This document shows, in pieces, positions 46,301 to 53,303 of a DNA stretch of 64,000 nucleotides (positions are counted from its first letter, which is position 1; each line of letters starts with the position of its first letter). This DNA comes from a virus. The stretch covers positions 1 to 64,000 of IMG/VR virus record IMGVR_UViG_3300031957_001675. The stretch is one strand, 5' to 3'. A program made the translations under genes and the position numbers. Under the pieces are notes generated by a model. That model made no database searches, was not told where the DNA came from, and was given only the letters and a program-made list of their open reading frames with translations.

Positions 46301-46522
46301 TTGGTCAACCAATTCTGGTGACATATCAGTTTTAGAGTGAGCTATATCACCACCGATATAAGCTACTGCGTTGTCTTTATTTTTTCGTACTTCCTCGTAA
46401 GTTCTTTCAAACACTTGTTCATATTCTTTATGACGTTTTAGATTACGAATCTGTATATCTGAAATGTGGTGTATATGTTTTAATTTACGAAATGGAACTT
46501 TTACGATATTTTGTTCTATCAA
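43367..46522 (-). CDS. Fused gp47-gp46 (Mre11/Rad50, SbcD/SbcC-like) recombination nuclease
   Basis: Residues ~15-235 are a metallophosphoesterase: HHISDIQIRN (Asp22), YIGGDIAHS (Asp59), AGNHDCN (93-96), LFHGTVD and LGDIHKRQ. Residues ~375-1051 are an SMC-type ATPase: Walker A APNAAGKSS at 406-414, a long coiled coil with a zinc-hook CDYC, the signature LSSGMERFISSLAVR and Walker B FLAIDEGWG. T4 and Mre11/Rad50 systems encode these as two genes; here one 1051-aa chain carries both. It resects ends for recombination-dependent replication. The start is TTG 46522, overlapping the upstream TGA. The C-terminus overlaps the plus-strand regulator. Confidence 0.9.
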   Translation of the reverse strand: MIEQNIVKVPFRKLKHIHHISDIQIRNLKRHKEYEQVFERTYEEVRKNKDNAVAYIGGDIAHSKTDMSPELVDQLSRLFKNLADIVPTIIIAGNHDCNLNNRSRLDVLTPIVNNLNHPNLHYLKDSGVYKCADTTFVVWDCWTDEKDFITADQVEGDTKVVLFHGTVDRCETDLGFRLPSDVKITKFKGYDLGLLGDIHKRQHLNKEETISYCGSLVQQNHGEGLSHGYLLWDVPKRTSEYIEVKNDYGYYTLDIDKGIVPDVDDMPTKARLRVRVANTSATELKKALAVIHDRYGVEEMSVTRTDTIYNNDRVRNDKISVGDINSTDVQFNLIREYLSNNHIVSDDVLLKIKNINESLNQIIPEEEVYRNVNWKLKHFEFSNMFSYGENNKVDFTKLNGIVGMFAPNAAGKSSLLDALSFCLFDTCARAFKAENVLNNKKKDFFCKVNFEIDGQDYYIERVAKKQRRGNVKVDVDFYTIDDTGEKVSMNGDQRRSTQNNIKKVIGSYDDFILTALSSQIKNSVFIEKTQKEKKTLLAQFMGLEIFDRLWTTASEEIKDVSAVLKNFKQNDWEKDLADIKEQKEEFKKTHKKLLNEKNEIQSKKKLIESQIITLTKKLKPTDKSIGDINNLKENKEVLTTTLSNIDNQLGEVISKTEKVNILEEQIRLKIKYHEEQNTNEKFVEGEKLNAEHDKLNQELSKLKIEVRNKLDKIEKLGILEYDEDCDYCMKNPFTLDAIETQKSVDKDKQRVKEHLQKMDEISYEMKNLSELREAKLDLDDNINKLQQVSTLMSETNSSKVLLDEKRKNVLHQLTTIEEKIVKYYEQENDIMFNQQIENEIQKVESELDDINNSLDMVTDNTNNIFGEIKVVDTKRRSILDNIKKVEELEDKYEAYQYYLDAVKRDGVPYDLISKALPTIEGEVNNILSQLVDFQMVFEMDGKNINNYIVYDDDNIWPLELSSGMERFISSLAVRVGLINVSNLPRSNFLAIDEGWGTMDSDNLNSVYSLFQYLKSQFQFTLIVSHIDSMRDAVDTLLEIKKEKDYSNIMFD

Positions 46523-46743
46523 CTAAAATCCTTGATGTGTTTCTTCACATCGCTTATGTATGTATTTGATACTACAATATCCCAACCTATTGGTTTAGAA
46601 AAACTTTTATCATAGTACTTAGTACACGTATCTATTTGGTTCATAAGATTAAATGTTTGGCATACACTTTCCATAAGTTTAGAGTCTGTAATGTGGACTT
46701 TCCAATCATCATAGTATTTCCATATGTTTTTTTGTTTTGCCAT
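46519..46743 (-). CDS. Small protein of unknown function between primase and nuclease (74 aa)
   Basis: The protein begins MAKQKNIWKYYDDWKVHITD and has no obvious membrane segment or zinc ligands (two Cys). A GAGG site lies upstream of the ATG, and the gene overlaps the primase end by 35 nt and the nuclease start as TTGA. Its position suggests a replication accessory, but no family is recognised. Confidence 0.6.
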   Translation of the reverse strand: MAKQKNIWKYYDDWKVHITDSKLMESVCQTFNLMNQIDTCTKYYDKSFSKPIGWDIVVSNTYISDVKKHIKDFS

Positions 46744-47656
46744 TTAATTTTAACCTCATTAAATCTGAGAACTTAGTTTGTTTTGTCTTACTTATTAAAT
46801 ATAACAAACTTTTAAAACCAGTCTCACTTGGGTCTTTTTCTTCAAATTTCATCATTTTGACTTTTATACCATTATTAATGAAATGTTCTGAAATCTTTGT
46901 AGCTTCTATCATTGCATCATTGTCTAAAGCTAAGTATATAGTTTTTACTCTTGATTCAATTATTTTTTTCTGTAGAGTTTTCATAACTGTTTTACCGAAT
47001 AAAGGGATTGCATTTCTTTTAAATGCCATAGCATCAAACACACCCTCACATAATATAAGTGGTTCATCCCAATTAATAAATAAATCAAATCCAATAATAT
47101 CTTTAGAAGTAGGTGAATTACGATATTTCATCTTACTACTATAAAAGTCTCTACCTACAAAAAAATTTAACGTACCATCTAAATCATATGATGGAATGAT
47201 AATACGATTAGAATATAAACCCGAATCACAATAACCAATGTTATATTTTAAAATATCTTCATCTGTTATGTTTCTTTTATATAGATAACTTAATGCATGT
47301 CTTTTAACAATACTATCATTACCATTCCATAGTGGTTTAAACTCTTTTGGTAATTCTACTACTTCAGTTTTTTTTCTATCTTCTTTTTTATATTTATATG
47401 AATCACCGACTAATTCATTAAGTTCTTCAAAATGTTGATGTGAAGCATTGACTTTTTTAAATAACTGAAACAATGTACGACCACCTGTATTAGATACCCA
47501 ACAATGCCAATTTTGATTCTTAATATTAATCTGTAACTTTTGTTTATGATGAGATACGAAAGGACTCCAATACATAAACTCATTTTCTTTTTTTAACTTA
47601 GTTCCATTACTACTAAGAACTCTGTTAATAAGATTTACAATTTTATTTTGATTCAT
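46709..47656 (-). CDS. DNA primase (gp61/DnaG-like) with degenerate zinc-binding motif
   Basis: Residues ~25-55 occupy the place of the DnaG zinc domain, but the CPFH...CxxC ligands are largely replaced (WSPFVSHHK and WHCWVS). The TOPRIM part is intact: LILCEGVFDAMAFKR with the catalytic Glu, IYLALDNDAM with the D-x-D pair, preceded by GLYSNRIIIPSYDLDG. At 315 aa it is close to T4 gp61 (342 aa). It primes lagging strands with the replicative helicase, which is not in this window. It overlaps the resolvase-like gene by 14 nt. The zinc change may mean altered initiation or metal-free folding. Confidence 0.85.
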   Translation of the reverse strand: MNQNKIVNLINRVLSSNGTKLKKENEFMYWSPFVSHHKQKLQINIKNQNWHCWVSNTGGRTLFQLFKKVNASHQHFEELNELVGDSYKYKKEDRKKTEVVELPKEFKPLWNGNDSIVKRHALSYLYKRNITDEDILKYNIGYCDSGLYSNRIIIPSYDLDGTLNFFVGRDFYSSKMKYRNSPTSKDIIGFDLFINWDEPLILCEGVFDAMAFKRNAIPLFGKTVMKTLQKKIIESRVKTIYLALDNDAMIEATKISEHFINNGIKVKMMKFEEKDPSETGFKSLLYLISKTKQTKFSDLMRLKLNGKTKKHMEIL

Positions 47657-47984
47657 TTAATAATTCTAATAACTTGTCAAATTCTAAAACAGCATATGTT
47701 TTAGTTCTGTTTCTTTTAAATATCAACAATGGTGTGTGAACACCACTATTATTTTCTGCTTGTTCTAATGAAGACCAGATATTTAGTTTTTCTTGATTTT
47801 TACATTCTACTGAGAAAGGAAATAGTTTTCTTGCAGCTGGTGATAAAAGAATATCTTCTCCACTATCACCCATAGTAATAGAACGAACATCATCTTGTTC
47901 TAATGTTTCAAATTTCTCGAGGATTAAATCTCTAACGTCATTCTGTAACCGTTTACCTTTATTCTTTGCCGAACGAGGTTTCAT
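47643..47984 (-). CDS. PD-(D/E)XK nuclease, Holliday-junction resolvase-like (113 aa)
   Basis: The N-terminal SAKNKGKRLQNDVRDLIL helix, then GDSGEDILLSPAARKLFPFSVECKNQEKLNIW, show the nuclease order: Asp in GEDILL and the E-C-K pair in VECKNQ, followed by a Gln-containing helix (SSLEQAENN). This matches small archaeal-type resolvases and phage VRR-type nucleases. T4 uses gp49 (endonuclease VII) for this job, which is unrelated. It lies directly before the primase gene. It probably trims branched DNA before packaging. The 80-nt gap upstream holds only an AT-rich stretch. Confidence 0.7.
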   Translation of the reverse strand: MKPRSAKNKGKRLQNDVRDLILEKFETLEQDDVRSITMGDSGEDILLSPAARKLFPFSVECKNQEKLNIWSSLEQAENNSGVHTPLLIFKRNRTKTYAVLEFDKLLELLNESK

Positions 47985-48064
47985 CTATATATTCTTCTCT
48001 TTTACTTTTATAAAATAGTCTATTATAATTATAATTGTAAAACATCAAATTACATTTTATTTTT

Positions 48065-49264
48065 CTACTTTTCATAGTCGAGTGAAAAATCTTTATAACC
48101 ATACTTATCCCAACTAGCTACTTCGTCTTCAAAACCTTCATATTTATCACTTGTATTTATAATTTTTTTAATTACTTGTACTATAGGTGTCTTTTCATCT
48201 TTATCGTCATAAATGTTATCAGCTTGTGGAAAATCTTCTTGTGTATAACCACCTTTTTCAAACCAAGGTTCTGGTTTATTATCACTAATACCTAAAATTC
48301 TAGGTAATCCTGTAGATAGAAATCCTGTATCTGGTTCACCACCATCTGCTGAATAACTATTATTATTAGAACTACTTTCCGTAACCACCTCTATTATTTT
48401 ATTTTTCCATTTACGATATTCTCTCTTACCCCACTTTTCAGCTATCTCTTCAAACTTATTATCATCGTGAAAGTCACCACCTTTTTGTACAGCTAGTTCA
48501 CCTGCTACAGTATAAAACTTCTCATATTTTTTAGCACCCATTTTCTTTCTATCTAATGCGTGTTTAATTTCGTGTAAAACTGTTATTAAAAATTCTTTGA
48601 CACTCGAATAACTTTTTCTTAAATTTATAGTGTCGGTTATCCAATCATAATCTGCCATATTATTACCACTTGTAAATCTTACTTTTGATTTTAATCGATA
48701 TTTTTTTACCAATTTTTCAGCTGTATCTAAAAAGTCAATTCTTTCCAATAACAGATAACCTGTTGTGTTTTCTATTGATTTTTTTAATGATTTCTTTTTT
48801 GCTTCCCATTCCTCTGGTTTAATAAAACCTGTGGCACCTTTTAGACCTTTTATATTCGCAGTTCGTGATGCCTCATCTATATTGTTTATTACTTTAATAA
48901 CTCTTTTATCAAATGGTTTTGGTAATTCATCTATAGGAAAATAACCCCAATCAGTATGTTCGTGATTTATACGGGGTACAAATTGTTTATCACCTTTACA
49001 CATAAAAACGTGAAATTGACCACCTTTGTTTTTAGGTGATTTATGTGAAAATTTAATTGGTTTATTAAGTATGATTTGAGTCTCTTCAGAAAACTCTCTG
49101 TAAGCACCTTCTTCAGGTGTTTCATCGATATGAATATGACCTTTAGGTATACCCCACAAACCTTCAGTGCTTAAACAACAAAGCAAAGTATTATTATAAA
49201 AGTAAGCTATACCAGCTGCGTCTTTTGAATCTTTACTTTCTATTATTTGTTTTAATTTAATCAT
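48065..49264 (-). CDS. Packaged Nudix hydrolase-zinc metalloprotease fusion (399 aa)
   Basis: The start is ATG 49264 (MIKLKQIIE|SKDSKD), whose leader is near-identical to four head-module proteins and predicts gp21 cleavage after Glu9. A Nudix box spans residues 42-64 (GHIHIDETPEEGAYREFSEE). A second domain has a zinc-protease motif HEIKH at 231-235 with ADYDWITDTINLR before and VAGELAVQ after (third ligand candidate). A further site VTE|SSS near residue 300 separates an acidic tail (FLDYEK end). Nudix enzymes hydrolyse nucleoside-diphosphate-X compounds. Injection with the DNA is inferred; substrates are unknown. It overlaps the zinc-ribbon gene upstream by 8 nt. Confidence 0.8.
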   Translation of the reverse strand: MIKLKQIIESKDSKDAAGIAYFYNNTLLCCLSTEGLWGIPKGHIHIDETPEEGAYREFSEETQIILNKPIKFSHKSPKNKGGQFHVFMCKGDKQFVPRINHEHTDWGYFPIDELPKPFDKRVIKVINNIDEASRTANIKGLKGATGFIKPEEWEAKKKSLKKSIENTTGYLLLERIDFLDTAEKLVKKYRLKSKVRFTSGNNMADYDWITDTINLRKSYSSVKEFLITVLHEIKHALDRKKMGAKKYEKFYTVAGELAVQKGGDFHDDNKFEEIAEKWGKREYRKWKNKIIEVVTESSSNNNSYSADGGEPDTGFLSTGLPRILGISDNKPEPWFEKGGYTQEDFPQADNIYDDKDEKTPIVQVIKKIINTSDKYEGFEDEVASWDKYGYKDFSLDYEK

Positions 49265-49466
49265 TACATATCTCACAAGAACAATTTTTTAATTCTTCAG
49301 GTAATTCTGTTCTTGTTATTTCATTCCCGTCTTTGTCTTTTATAGTTAAATCAGAAGGTTTTTTTACCATAATATCTTCTACAGCTAAGTCATCAATATG
49401 ACAGCCACAATGATTACATACTTTAGAAATTTGTTGACCACTTGATGTAAACTTTACTCGTATCAT
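49257..49466 (-). CDS. Small four-Cys zinc-binding protein (69 aa)
   Basis: The protein (MIRVKFTSSGQQISKVCNHC) has CNHCGC near residue 17 and a C-terminal CSCEICND, enough ligands for one zinc. The middle has KDKDGNEITRTELPEELKN. The start codon overlaps the upstream TGA as ATGA, and the 3' end overlaps the Nudix gene. No family is recognised; it could be a small rubredoxin-like or regulatory protein. Confidence 0.6.
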   Translation of the reverse strand: MIRVKFTSSGQQISKVCNHCGCHIDDLAVEDIMVKKPSDLTIKDKDGNEITRTELPEELKNCSCEICND

Positions 49467-49615
49467 CTTCTACCATATACTGGAAATTGAGGTCCTTTTT
49501 CTGCTTGTTTAGCTAACCACTTTTTGTGTTGTTTAGCTGTTCTACCTTCAGTAGCCCATTTTTCGTTTAATGCCGCTTTTTTCTTTTTTCTATTTTTAGC
49601 TTCTTTACTTGGCAT
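49463..49615 (-). CDS. Small basic protein (50 aa)
   Basis: ATG at 49615 lies 8 nt behind a perfect GGAGG inside the end of the upstream gene. The peptide (MPSKEAKNRKKKKAALNEKW ... KGPQFPVYGRR) is very basic at its N-terminus with two Trp. It ends TGA overlapping the next ATG. I recall similar short Lys-rich phage peptides but no function. The coupled overlaps on both sides make translation likely. Confidence 0.65.
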   Translation of the reverse strand: MPSKEAKNRKKKKAALNEKWATEGRTAKQHKKWLAKQAEKGPQFPVYGRR

Positions 49616-49838
49616 CTTTTCCTCCCATAACTTTTTCAACACCAGCTATTCCAAAACAACCAAGTGTTATATATAAAAAACTATTATAAACAAAATCATT
49701 TATAGGTAAATCTAAACCCATATAACCAGTAACTAAATCTACTGCACTATACATACCCATAATTGTAAATGATAAAAATCCTATAATTGTTTTTTCATTA
49801 AACTCATTTTCATCTTTAAAAATATCTTTGAAAGCCAT
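49605..49838 (-). CDS. Holin-like small membrane protein (77 aa)
   Basis: Two hydrophobic segments, IIGFLSFTIMGMYSAVDLV (about residues 18-38) and FVYNSFLYITLGCFGIAGV (about 49-69), follow a charged N-terminus (MAFKDIFKDENEFNEK), and a short charged tail (KVMGGKDAK) ends it. The size and two-TM layout suit class II holins. The next gene upstream has a spanin-like architecture, and the phage encodes a muramidase without a signal peptide, so a holin is needed somewhere. Sequence alone cannot prove holin activity. The alternative is a generic inner-membrane protein. Confidence 0.5.
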   Translation of the reverse strand: MAFKDIFKDENEFNEKTIIGFLSFTIMGMYSAVDLVTGYMGLDLPINDFVYNSFLYITLGCFGIAGVEKVMGGKDAK

Positions 49839-49839
49839 T

Positions 49840-50562
49840 CTATTTCCAATCCCAAAGTTTTATGAGATTATAAGTAATACCTATACCCCATATTGGTTCT
49901 GTTAAACCTGTTATTTGATTATATGTTACACCTAACATAGGTCCTATTGAAATTTGATTTCTTGGTGGTTTGATTTTAATCACCTCACTTTTACCACCTT
50001 TTATTTTCAAATTCAAAAATTCATTATCTGGGTAAATAGCTTGAAATTCATATCTATCTAATTTCTCTATCGAAGGAGGTCCTAAATTAAGTTCTCCTTC
50101 AAAGTCGGCTATTGTTTCAGATTGTACGACTTTATTGTCTTTTATACGAAGACCAGTTCTACCAAAGACTTTTATATAACTATCTTGAGTCCCAAATTCT
50201 TTTAAAAAAGGAACTGTAGAAGCTTCAACACTTAATAACTCTAATCGCATTAACTCTAACGTGTCTTGAAGATTCTGTATTTTTTGTTCGTATTCTTTAC
50301 TCCAACGAACTATGTCATATAAATCTTTAGATAATGTTTTAAATTTTTTATCTTGAGTATCATTATCTTTTTGTAATTTTTTTGTTATAGTTGATAAACT
50401 ATCTATAGAACTTTCATTTGTGACTATTAATTGTTCTTGTCTATCACTATCACTTTTAAGAAAATCAACTTCTTGTTTAGCATAAAAGTAACGAACACCT
50501 ATTATTGTTAAAACTGTAATTATGTTTATTAAGTTTATACCTATTACGTAACTTTTTTTCAT
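49840..50562 (-). CDS. Spanin-like protein: TM anchor, coiled coil, C-terminal barrel-like end (240 aa)
   Basis: An N-terminal membrane segment (INLINIITVLTIIGVRYFY) is followed by ~90 residues of coiled coil (SLSTITKKLQKDNDTQDKKF) and a periplasmic beta region. The end (SIGPMLGVTYNQITGL, then WGIGITYNLIKLWDW) reads like a short outer-membrane-type hairpin. Rz-type proteins of Bacteroidota phages have a similar order as I recall (DUF6808-type). An inner-membrane anchor, coiled coil and outer-membrane-facing end would let it fuse the membranes at lysis. The position next to the holin-like gene supports this. The start overlaps the upstream TGA. Confidence 0.5.
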   Translation of the reverse strand: MKKSYVIGINLINIITVLTIIGVRYFYAKQEVDFLKSDSDRQEQLIVTNESSIDSLSTITKKLQKDNDTQDKKFKTLSKDLYDIVRWSKEYEQKIQNLQDTLELMRLELLSVEASTVPFLKEFGTQDSYIKVFGRTGLRIKDNKVVQSETIADFEGELNLGPPSIEKLDRYEFQAIYPDNEFLNLKIKGGKSEVIKIKPPRNQISIGPMLGVTYNQITGLTEPIWGIGITYNLIKLWDWK

Positions 50563-50699
50563 TTTGATAACTCCTTACTTGCATAATCTTTTAAGACATC
50601 AGGTAACCAAGCGTGAATAAAAAGAGCTCCACTCAATTTCATTGCTCTCAACCAATGTGACCAATACCCAATGTTATTTTCTTTTAAATGTTTTATCAT
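50559..50699 (-). CDS. DUF6356-like small protein (46 aa)
   Basis: ATG at 50699 overlaps the TGA of the CsgG-like gene, and its own TGA overlaps the spanin-like ATG. The sequence (MIKHLKENNIGYWSHWLRAM, then LSGALFIHAWLPDVLKDYAS) matches the small DUF6356 family pattern (H-x-x-x-G-x-x-Y-x-x-H, later HAxxP) found in phages and bacteria. One amphipathic or membrane-associated helix is likely. The function is unknown; its place inside the envelope cassette suggests a membrane role. Confidence 0.65.
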   Translation of the reverse strand: MIKHLKENNIGYWSHWLRAMKLSGALFIHAWLPDVLKDYASKELSK

Positions 50700-51301
50700 T
50701 TTAAATCTTTTGTTGCTATATCAATTGCTTTTCTTACAGCTCCTCCTAGTTCACTTTGATTAAAAGGTAAACTCTCTTCTATTTGTAAAGCTGTTGCTGT
50801 AATGTTTGTCTGTATTGTACCTGTACCTCGTCCTGTCATCACTCTACCTGTAGCTACTTCTTGGACCATCACGTTCATACGAACTTCTGTTTCTGTTTTT
50901 CTACGATTAAATATACCTATAATACTAAAAGCCTCATCAGGTCTACCGACATAAACGATTTCTGCTGTCACAACAAAATTAGCATTGTCATCAGCTACTA
51001 GGTTATATTTACTTTCAGAAAATGTTTCTTCTAACAACTGACGAACTCCCATTGTTACTCTGTCGTCTTGTATACCAACTCTATCTGCTACTCTTACAAA
51101 CTCACTAATCTTTAGTGTTGGTACAATCAAGTCCTCACCTAATATAGCTGGTTGTGGTAGTGCAGATTCTTTTTGTTCTTGTAATTTTTTTTCACGTTCT
51201 TTATCACGTTCTAATCTTGAACGCATTATCTCACCTTGACCTGATGCTATTTCCATCATAGCGAATCCTAGTAGTAAGAAAATTAAGAATCTACGTTTCA
51301 T
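50696..51301 (-). CDS. CsgG-like exported protein (201 aa)
   Basis: A signal peptide (MKRRFLIFLLLGFAMMEIAS|GQ) has no lipobox Cys. After a charged helix, the body resembles the CsgG/LpoB fold: GVRQLLEETFSESKYNLVAD, then ANFVVTAEIVYVGRPD, EVRMNVMVQEVATGRVMTG and a late LGGAVRKAIDIA helix. CsgG proteins form outer-membrane curli export pores; relatives are periplasmic activators. A second CsgG-like lipoprotein (52300) lies in the same operon, with a barrel between them. GGAGACAAAA precedes the ATG. Pore formation is not shown, because the transmembrane hairpins of true CsgG are not obvious here. Confidence 0.6.
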   Translation of the reverse strand: MKRRFLIFLLLGFAMMEIASGQGEIMRSRLERDKEREKKLQEQKESALPQPAILGEDLIVPTLKISEFVRVADRVGIQDDRVTMGVRQLLEETFSESKYNLVADDNANFVVTAEIVYVGRPDEAFSIIGIFNRRKTETEVRMNVMVQEVATGRVMTGRGTGTIQTNITATALQIEESLPFNQSELGGAVRKAIDIATKDLK

Positions 51302-51310
51302 TTTTGTCTC

Positions 51311-52294
51311 CTAAAAATAAGTCCCAAATAATACTGAAAATGTTTTGTTTCTATCCCCATAATCATTTACAACTGTATTGTACCCCATTGATATACCCAC
51401 ATTAAATGTAAATGCTGTACCTACTCTCCAATCAAATGAAATAGTAGGGAAGAAGATTATAGGACTTCTCAAGAATAAATATCGACCACCTTCAATATTT
51501 CCTTCATAATATCGCAGTAGAGTATATGCTATATAACTTGAAAATGTTACCTCACCAAAATTAAATTTGGCAGGATATCTAATAGCGTACATTCCTGTTA
51601 CATTTCCAAATCCAACACCACTTACTCTACCATAACTCATTGTCAATACTGCAGCTTCAGGGTTACTTTTAACAAGTGATTTAGCTGCTGAAGCACTTAA
51701 CAACCAATCCCAACCTTCAAACGTTTTATAAGTCAATCCACTTGATGATAATTGTAAACTTTGTTTTTTAGCTTTAAATCTGAATCCTCGTCCATACGTC
51801 AAAGATGTTTTTCTGAAATCATTTGTAAAGTTAAAGTTACCATCGTGTCTACTACTACCATCAAATGATGTAGCGGTATAAACACTATTAAACTGAGTTA
51901 TCCATCTATCTTCTCCTTGTGTAGAACGAATAGCATAGTTAACCTGAGTTGGGTCATTACTAATATCACTTTTACTAAATTGTTCAGTAACGTTATCAGC
52001 AATGACTGAAGATAATATTTCTTCAGCTACTTTAACGGCACACGGAAAAAGTCTTTCAAAATCATTATAAACTTTTTCAGTCCAAGATTCTAACTGACCT
52101 TCTAATACTTCTTGTAATGTAAAAAACTTAGTACGATTGTAATAAGTAACTTGAAATCCTTGTTGACCATCACCACCTATAACGGTGTTTGTTCTAATAA
52201 CGGTTTGTTCACAAGGGTCTACATAACTATAAAAGAATGATTGGGCAGAGATACTACTCAATAAAAATAAAAAACTAAATAACCTCTGCCTCAT
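51311..52294 (-). CDS. Outer-membrane beta-barrel protein (327 aa)
   Basis: A signal peptide (MRQRLFSFLFLLSSISAQ) is followed by ~130 residues of globular, partly helical sequence with two Cys (DPCEQTVIRT, LFPCAVKVAEEI). The C-terminal ~190 residues alternate as amphipathic beta strands (KTSLTYGRGFRFKA, VLTMSYGRVSGVGFG, FSSYIAYTLLRYYEG) and end in an aromatic residue (SVLFGTYF), the usual signal for barrel insertion. It lies between two CsgG-like genes. It may be a surface protein, porin or exclusion factor; no family is recognised. Confidence 0.65.
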   Translation of the reverse strand: MRQRLFSFLFLLSSISAQSFFYSYVDPCEQTVIRTNTVIGGDGQQGFQVTYYNRTKFFTLQEVLEGQLESWTEKVYNDFERLFPCAVKVAEEILSSVIADNVTEQFSKSDISNDPTQVNYAIRSTQGEDRWITQFNSVYTATSFDGSSRHDGNFNFTNDFRKTSLTYGRGFRFKAKKQSLQLSSSGLTYKTFEGWDWLLSASAAKSLVKSNPEAAVLTMSYGRVSGVGFGNVTGMYAIRYPAKFNFGEVTFSSYIAYTLLRYYEGNIEGGRYLFLRSPIIFFPTISFDWRVGTAFTFNVGISMGYNTVVNDYGDRNKTFSVLFGTYF

Positions 52295-52299
52295 TCATA

Positions 52300-52935
52300 T
52301 TACCAACCTCGTTTGTCAATAGCTTTTATAACATTGACTACGGCTGTCTCCATAGCTTTATTTGATGCAGAACTAAGTGAACTTTGATTCCAATCCATAT
52401 TTGGATTCATTAAAAATCCTTTACCTATGGTTGAAGCAGTTCCTCTTCCACTACCTACAACATATTGTGTGTTTTCATTGTTGATGAGTTTTACTTGTAT
52501 ACCAACAAATGTTTCGTTGATTGTTTCAACTTTACCAGCTTTGATTTCTTCTTTTAGATTTACACCAAAGTCATAAATACTTACACTAGCAGAATACTTT
52601 GCTTTTGTAATCTTGGCTTTGTTAGCTTTTAAATCATTCATAATTAAAAGTTGCATATCTCTTTCAGCTTCAACTAAATTAAATCTACCAACATAAGAGA
52701 TTACATTTTGAAGTTCTTGAACAAGACCCATAGAAACTCTCTTCTCAGCTAGTTCAGGGTATCTTTCTTCTAACTCTTTATTAAACTTCAAATCATAAAG
52801 TTTCAATCCATCAACTTTTGTTACTTCAATCTCATCTAATGATTTTTGTTTTTCATATTCACCAACGTATTGTTCTGTTGATACTGATGCAGCACAACCA
52901 AAGAATACTAATAGTAAAGGTAATATTTTAATCAT
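52300..52935 (-). CDS. CsgG-like lipoprotein (211 aa)
   Basis: The start is ATG 52935 (MIKILPLLLVFFGC), since GGAGAGACAA lies in place and the codon overlaps the upstream TGA as ATGA. The lipobox LLVFFGC gives a lipidated Cys at residue 14. The body (KRVSMGLVQELQNVISYVGR, FNLVEAERD, KYSASVSIYDFG, VVGSGRGTAS, then a SNKAMETAVVNVIKAI helix) has the CsgG-type order of ABC-like beta-alpha units. Residue 15 is Ala and not Asp, so export to the outer membrane by Lol would be expected under the E. coli rule. Its partner may be the CsgG-like gene at 50696 or the barrel between them. Confidence 0.6.
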   Translation of the reverse strand: MIKILPLLLVFFGCAASVSTEQYVGEYEKQKSLDEIEVTKVDGLKLYDLKFNKELEERYPELAEKRVSMGLVQELQNVISYVGRFNLVEAERDMQLLIMNDLKANKAKITKAKYSASVSIYDFGVNLKEEIKAGKVETINETFVGIQVKLINNENTQYVVGSGRGTASTIGKGFLMNPNMDWNQSSLSSASNKAMETAVVNVIKAIDKRGW

Positions 52936-53303
52936 TTGTCTCTCCATATAATTGGTTTTTTACCACCATCTTTTTTCTTATCTTTCCAAGAATCTTCACC
53001 GACTTTATATCCGATGTAATATGAAACACCTGCAACAACTAATGTATGAATCATACGACGTGTTCTCATCTTCTGACGAGCTTGTCTTACCACTATTTGT
53101 TTATTTCGAACACCTTGTTTCTGATTCATTTTCATATGTGCCCTTTTATGAGCCGCTTCATACTTTTTAAAATCCCAATCTTGAATTGTTTTTACTACTT
53201 TCTCACCTGTAGTTTCTTTAACATCTTGTGCTACTAATTGTGTACCTACAGATAACGCTATTATTATAGCAAATAGTATCCAAAACTTTTTATTATTTTT
53301 CAT
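52932..53303 (-). CDS. Exported small membrane protein (123 aa)
   Basis: The signal peptide MKNNKKFWILFAIIIALSVG (cleavage after QLVAQ) is clearly related to that of the PorV/PorQ-like gene at 54093. The middle is basic and His/Arg/Gln-rich (AAHKRAHMKMNQKQGVRNKQ), and a second hydrophobic segment (MIHTLVVAGVSYYIGYKVG) precedes a Lys-rich tail. GGAGAGAATA precedes the ATG. No family is recognised; it is probably a small envelope protein acting with its neighbours. Confidence 0.6.
   Translation of the reverse strand: MKNNKKFWILFAIIIALSVGTQLVAQDVKETTGEKVVKTIQDWDFKKYEAAHKRAHMKMNQKQGVRNKQIVVRQARQKMRTRRMIHTLVVAGVSYYIGYKVGEDSWKDKKKDGGKKPIIWRDK

Noticed and set aside
47985-48064. tRNA or small RNA in the gap before the resolvase-like gene
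   Set aside because: The 80 nt are almost pure A/T with no cloverleaf, no CCA end and no stable stem.
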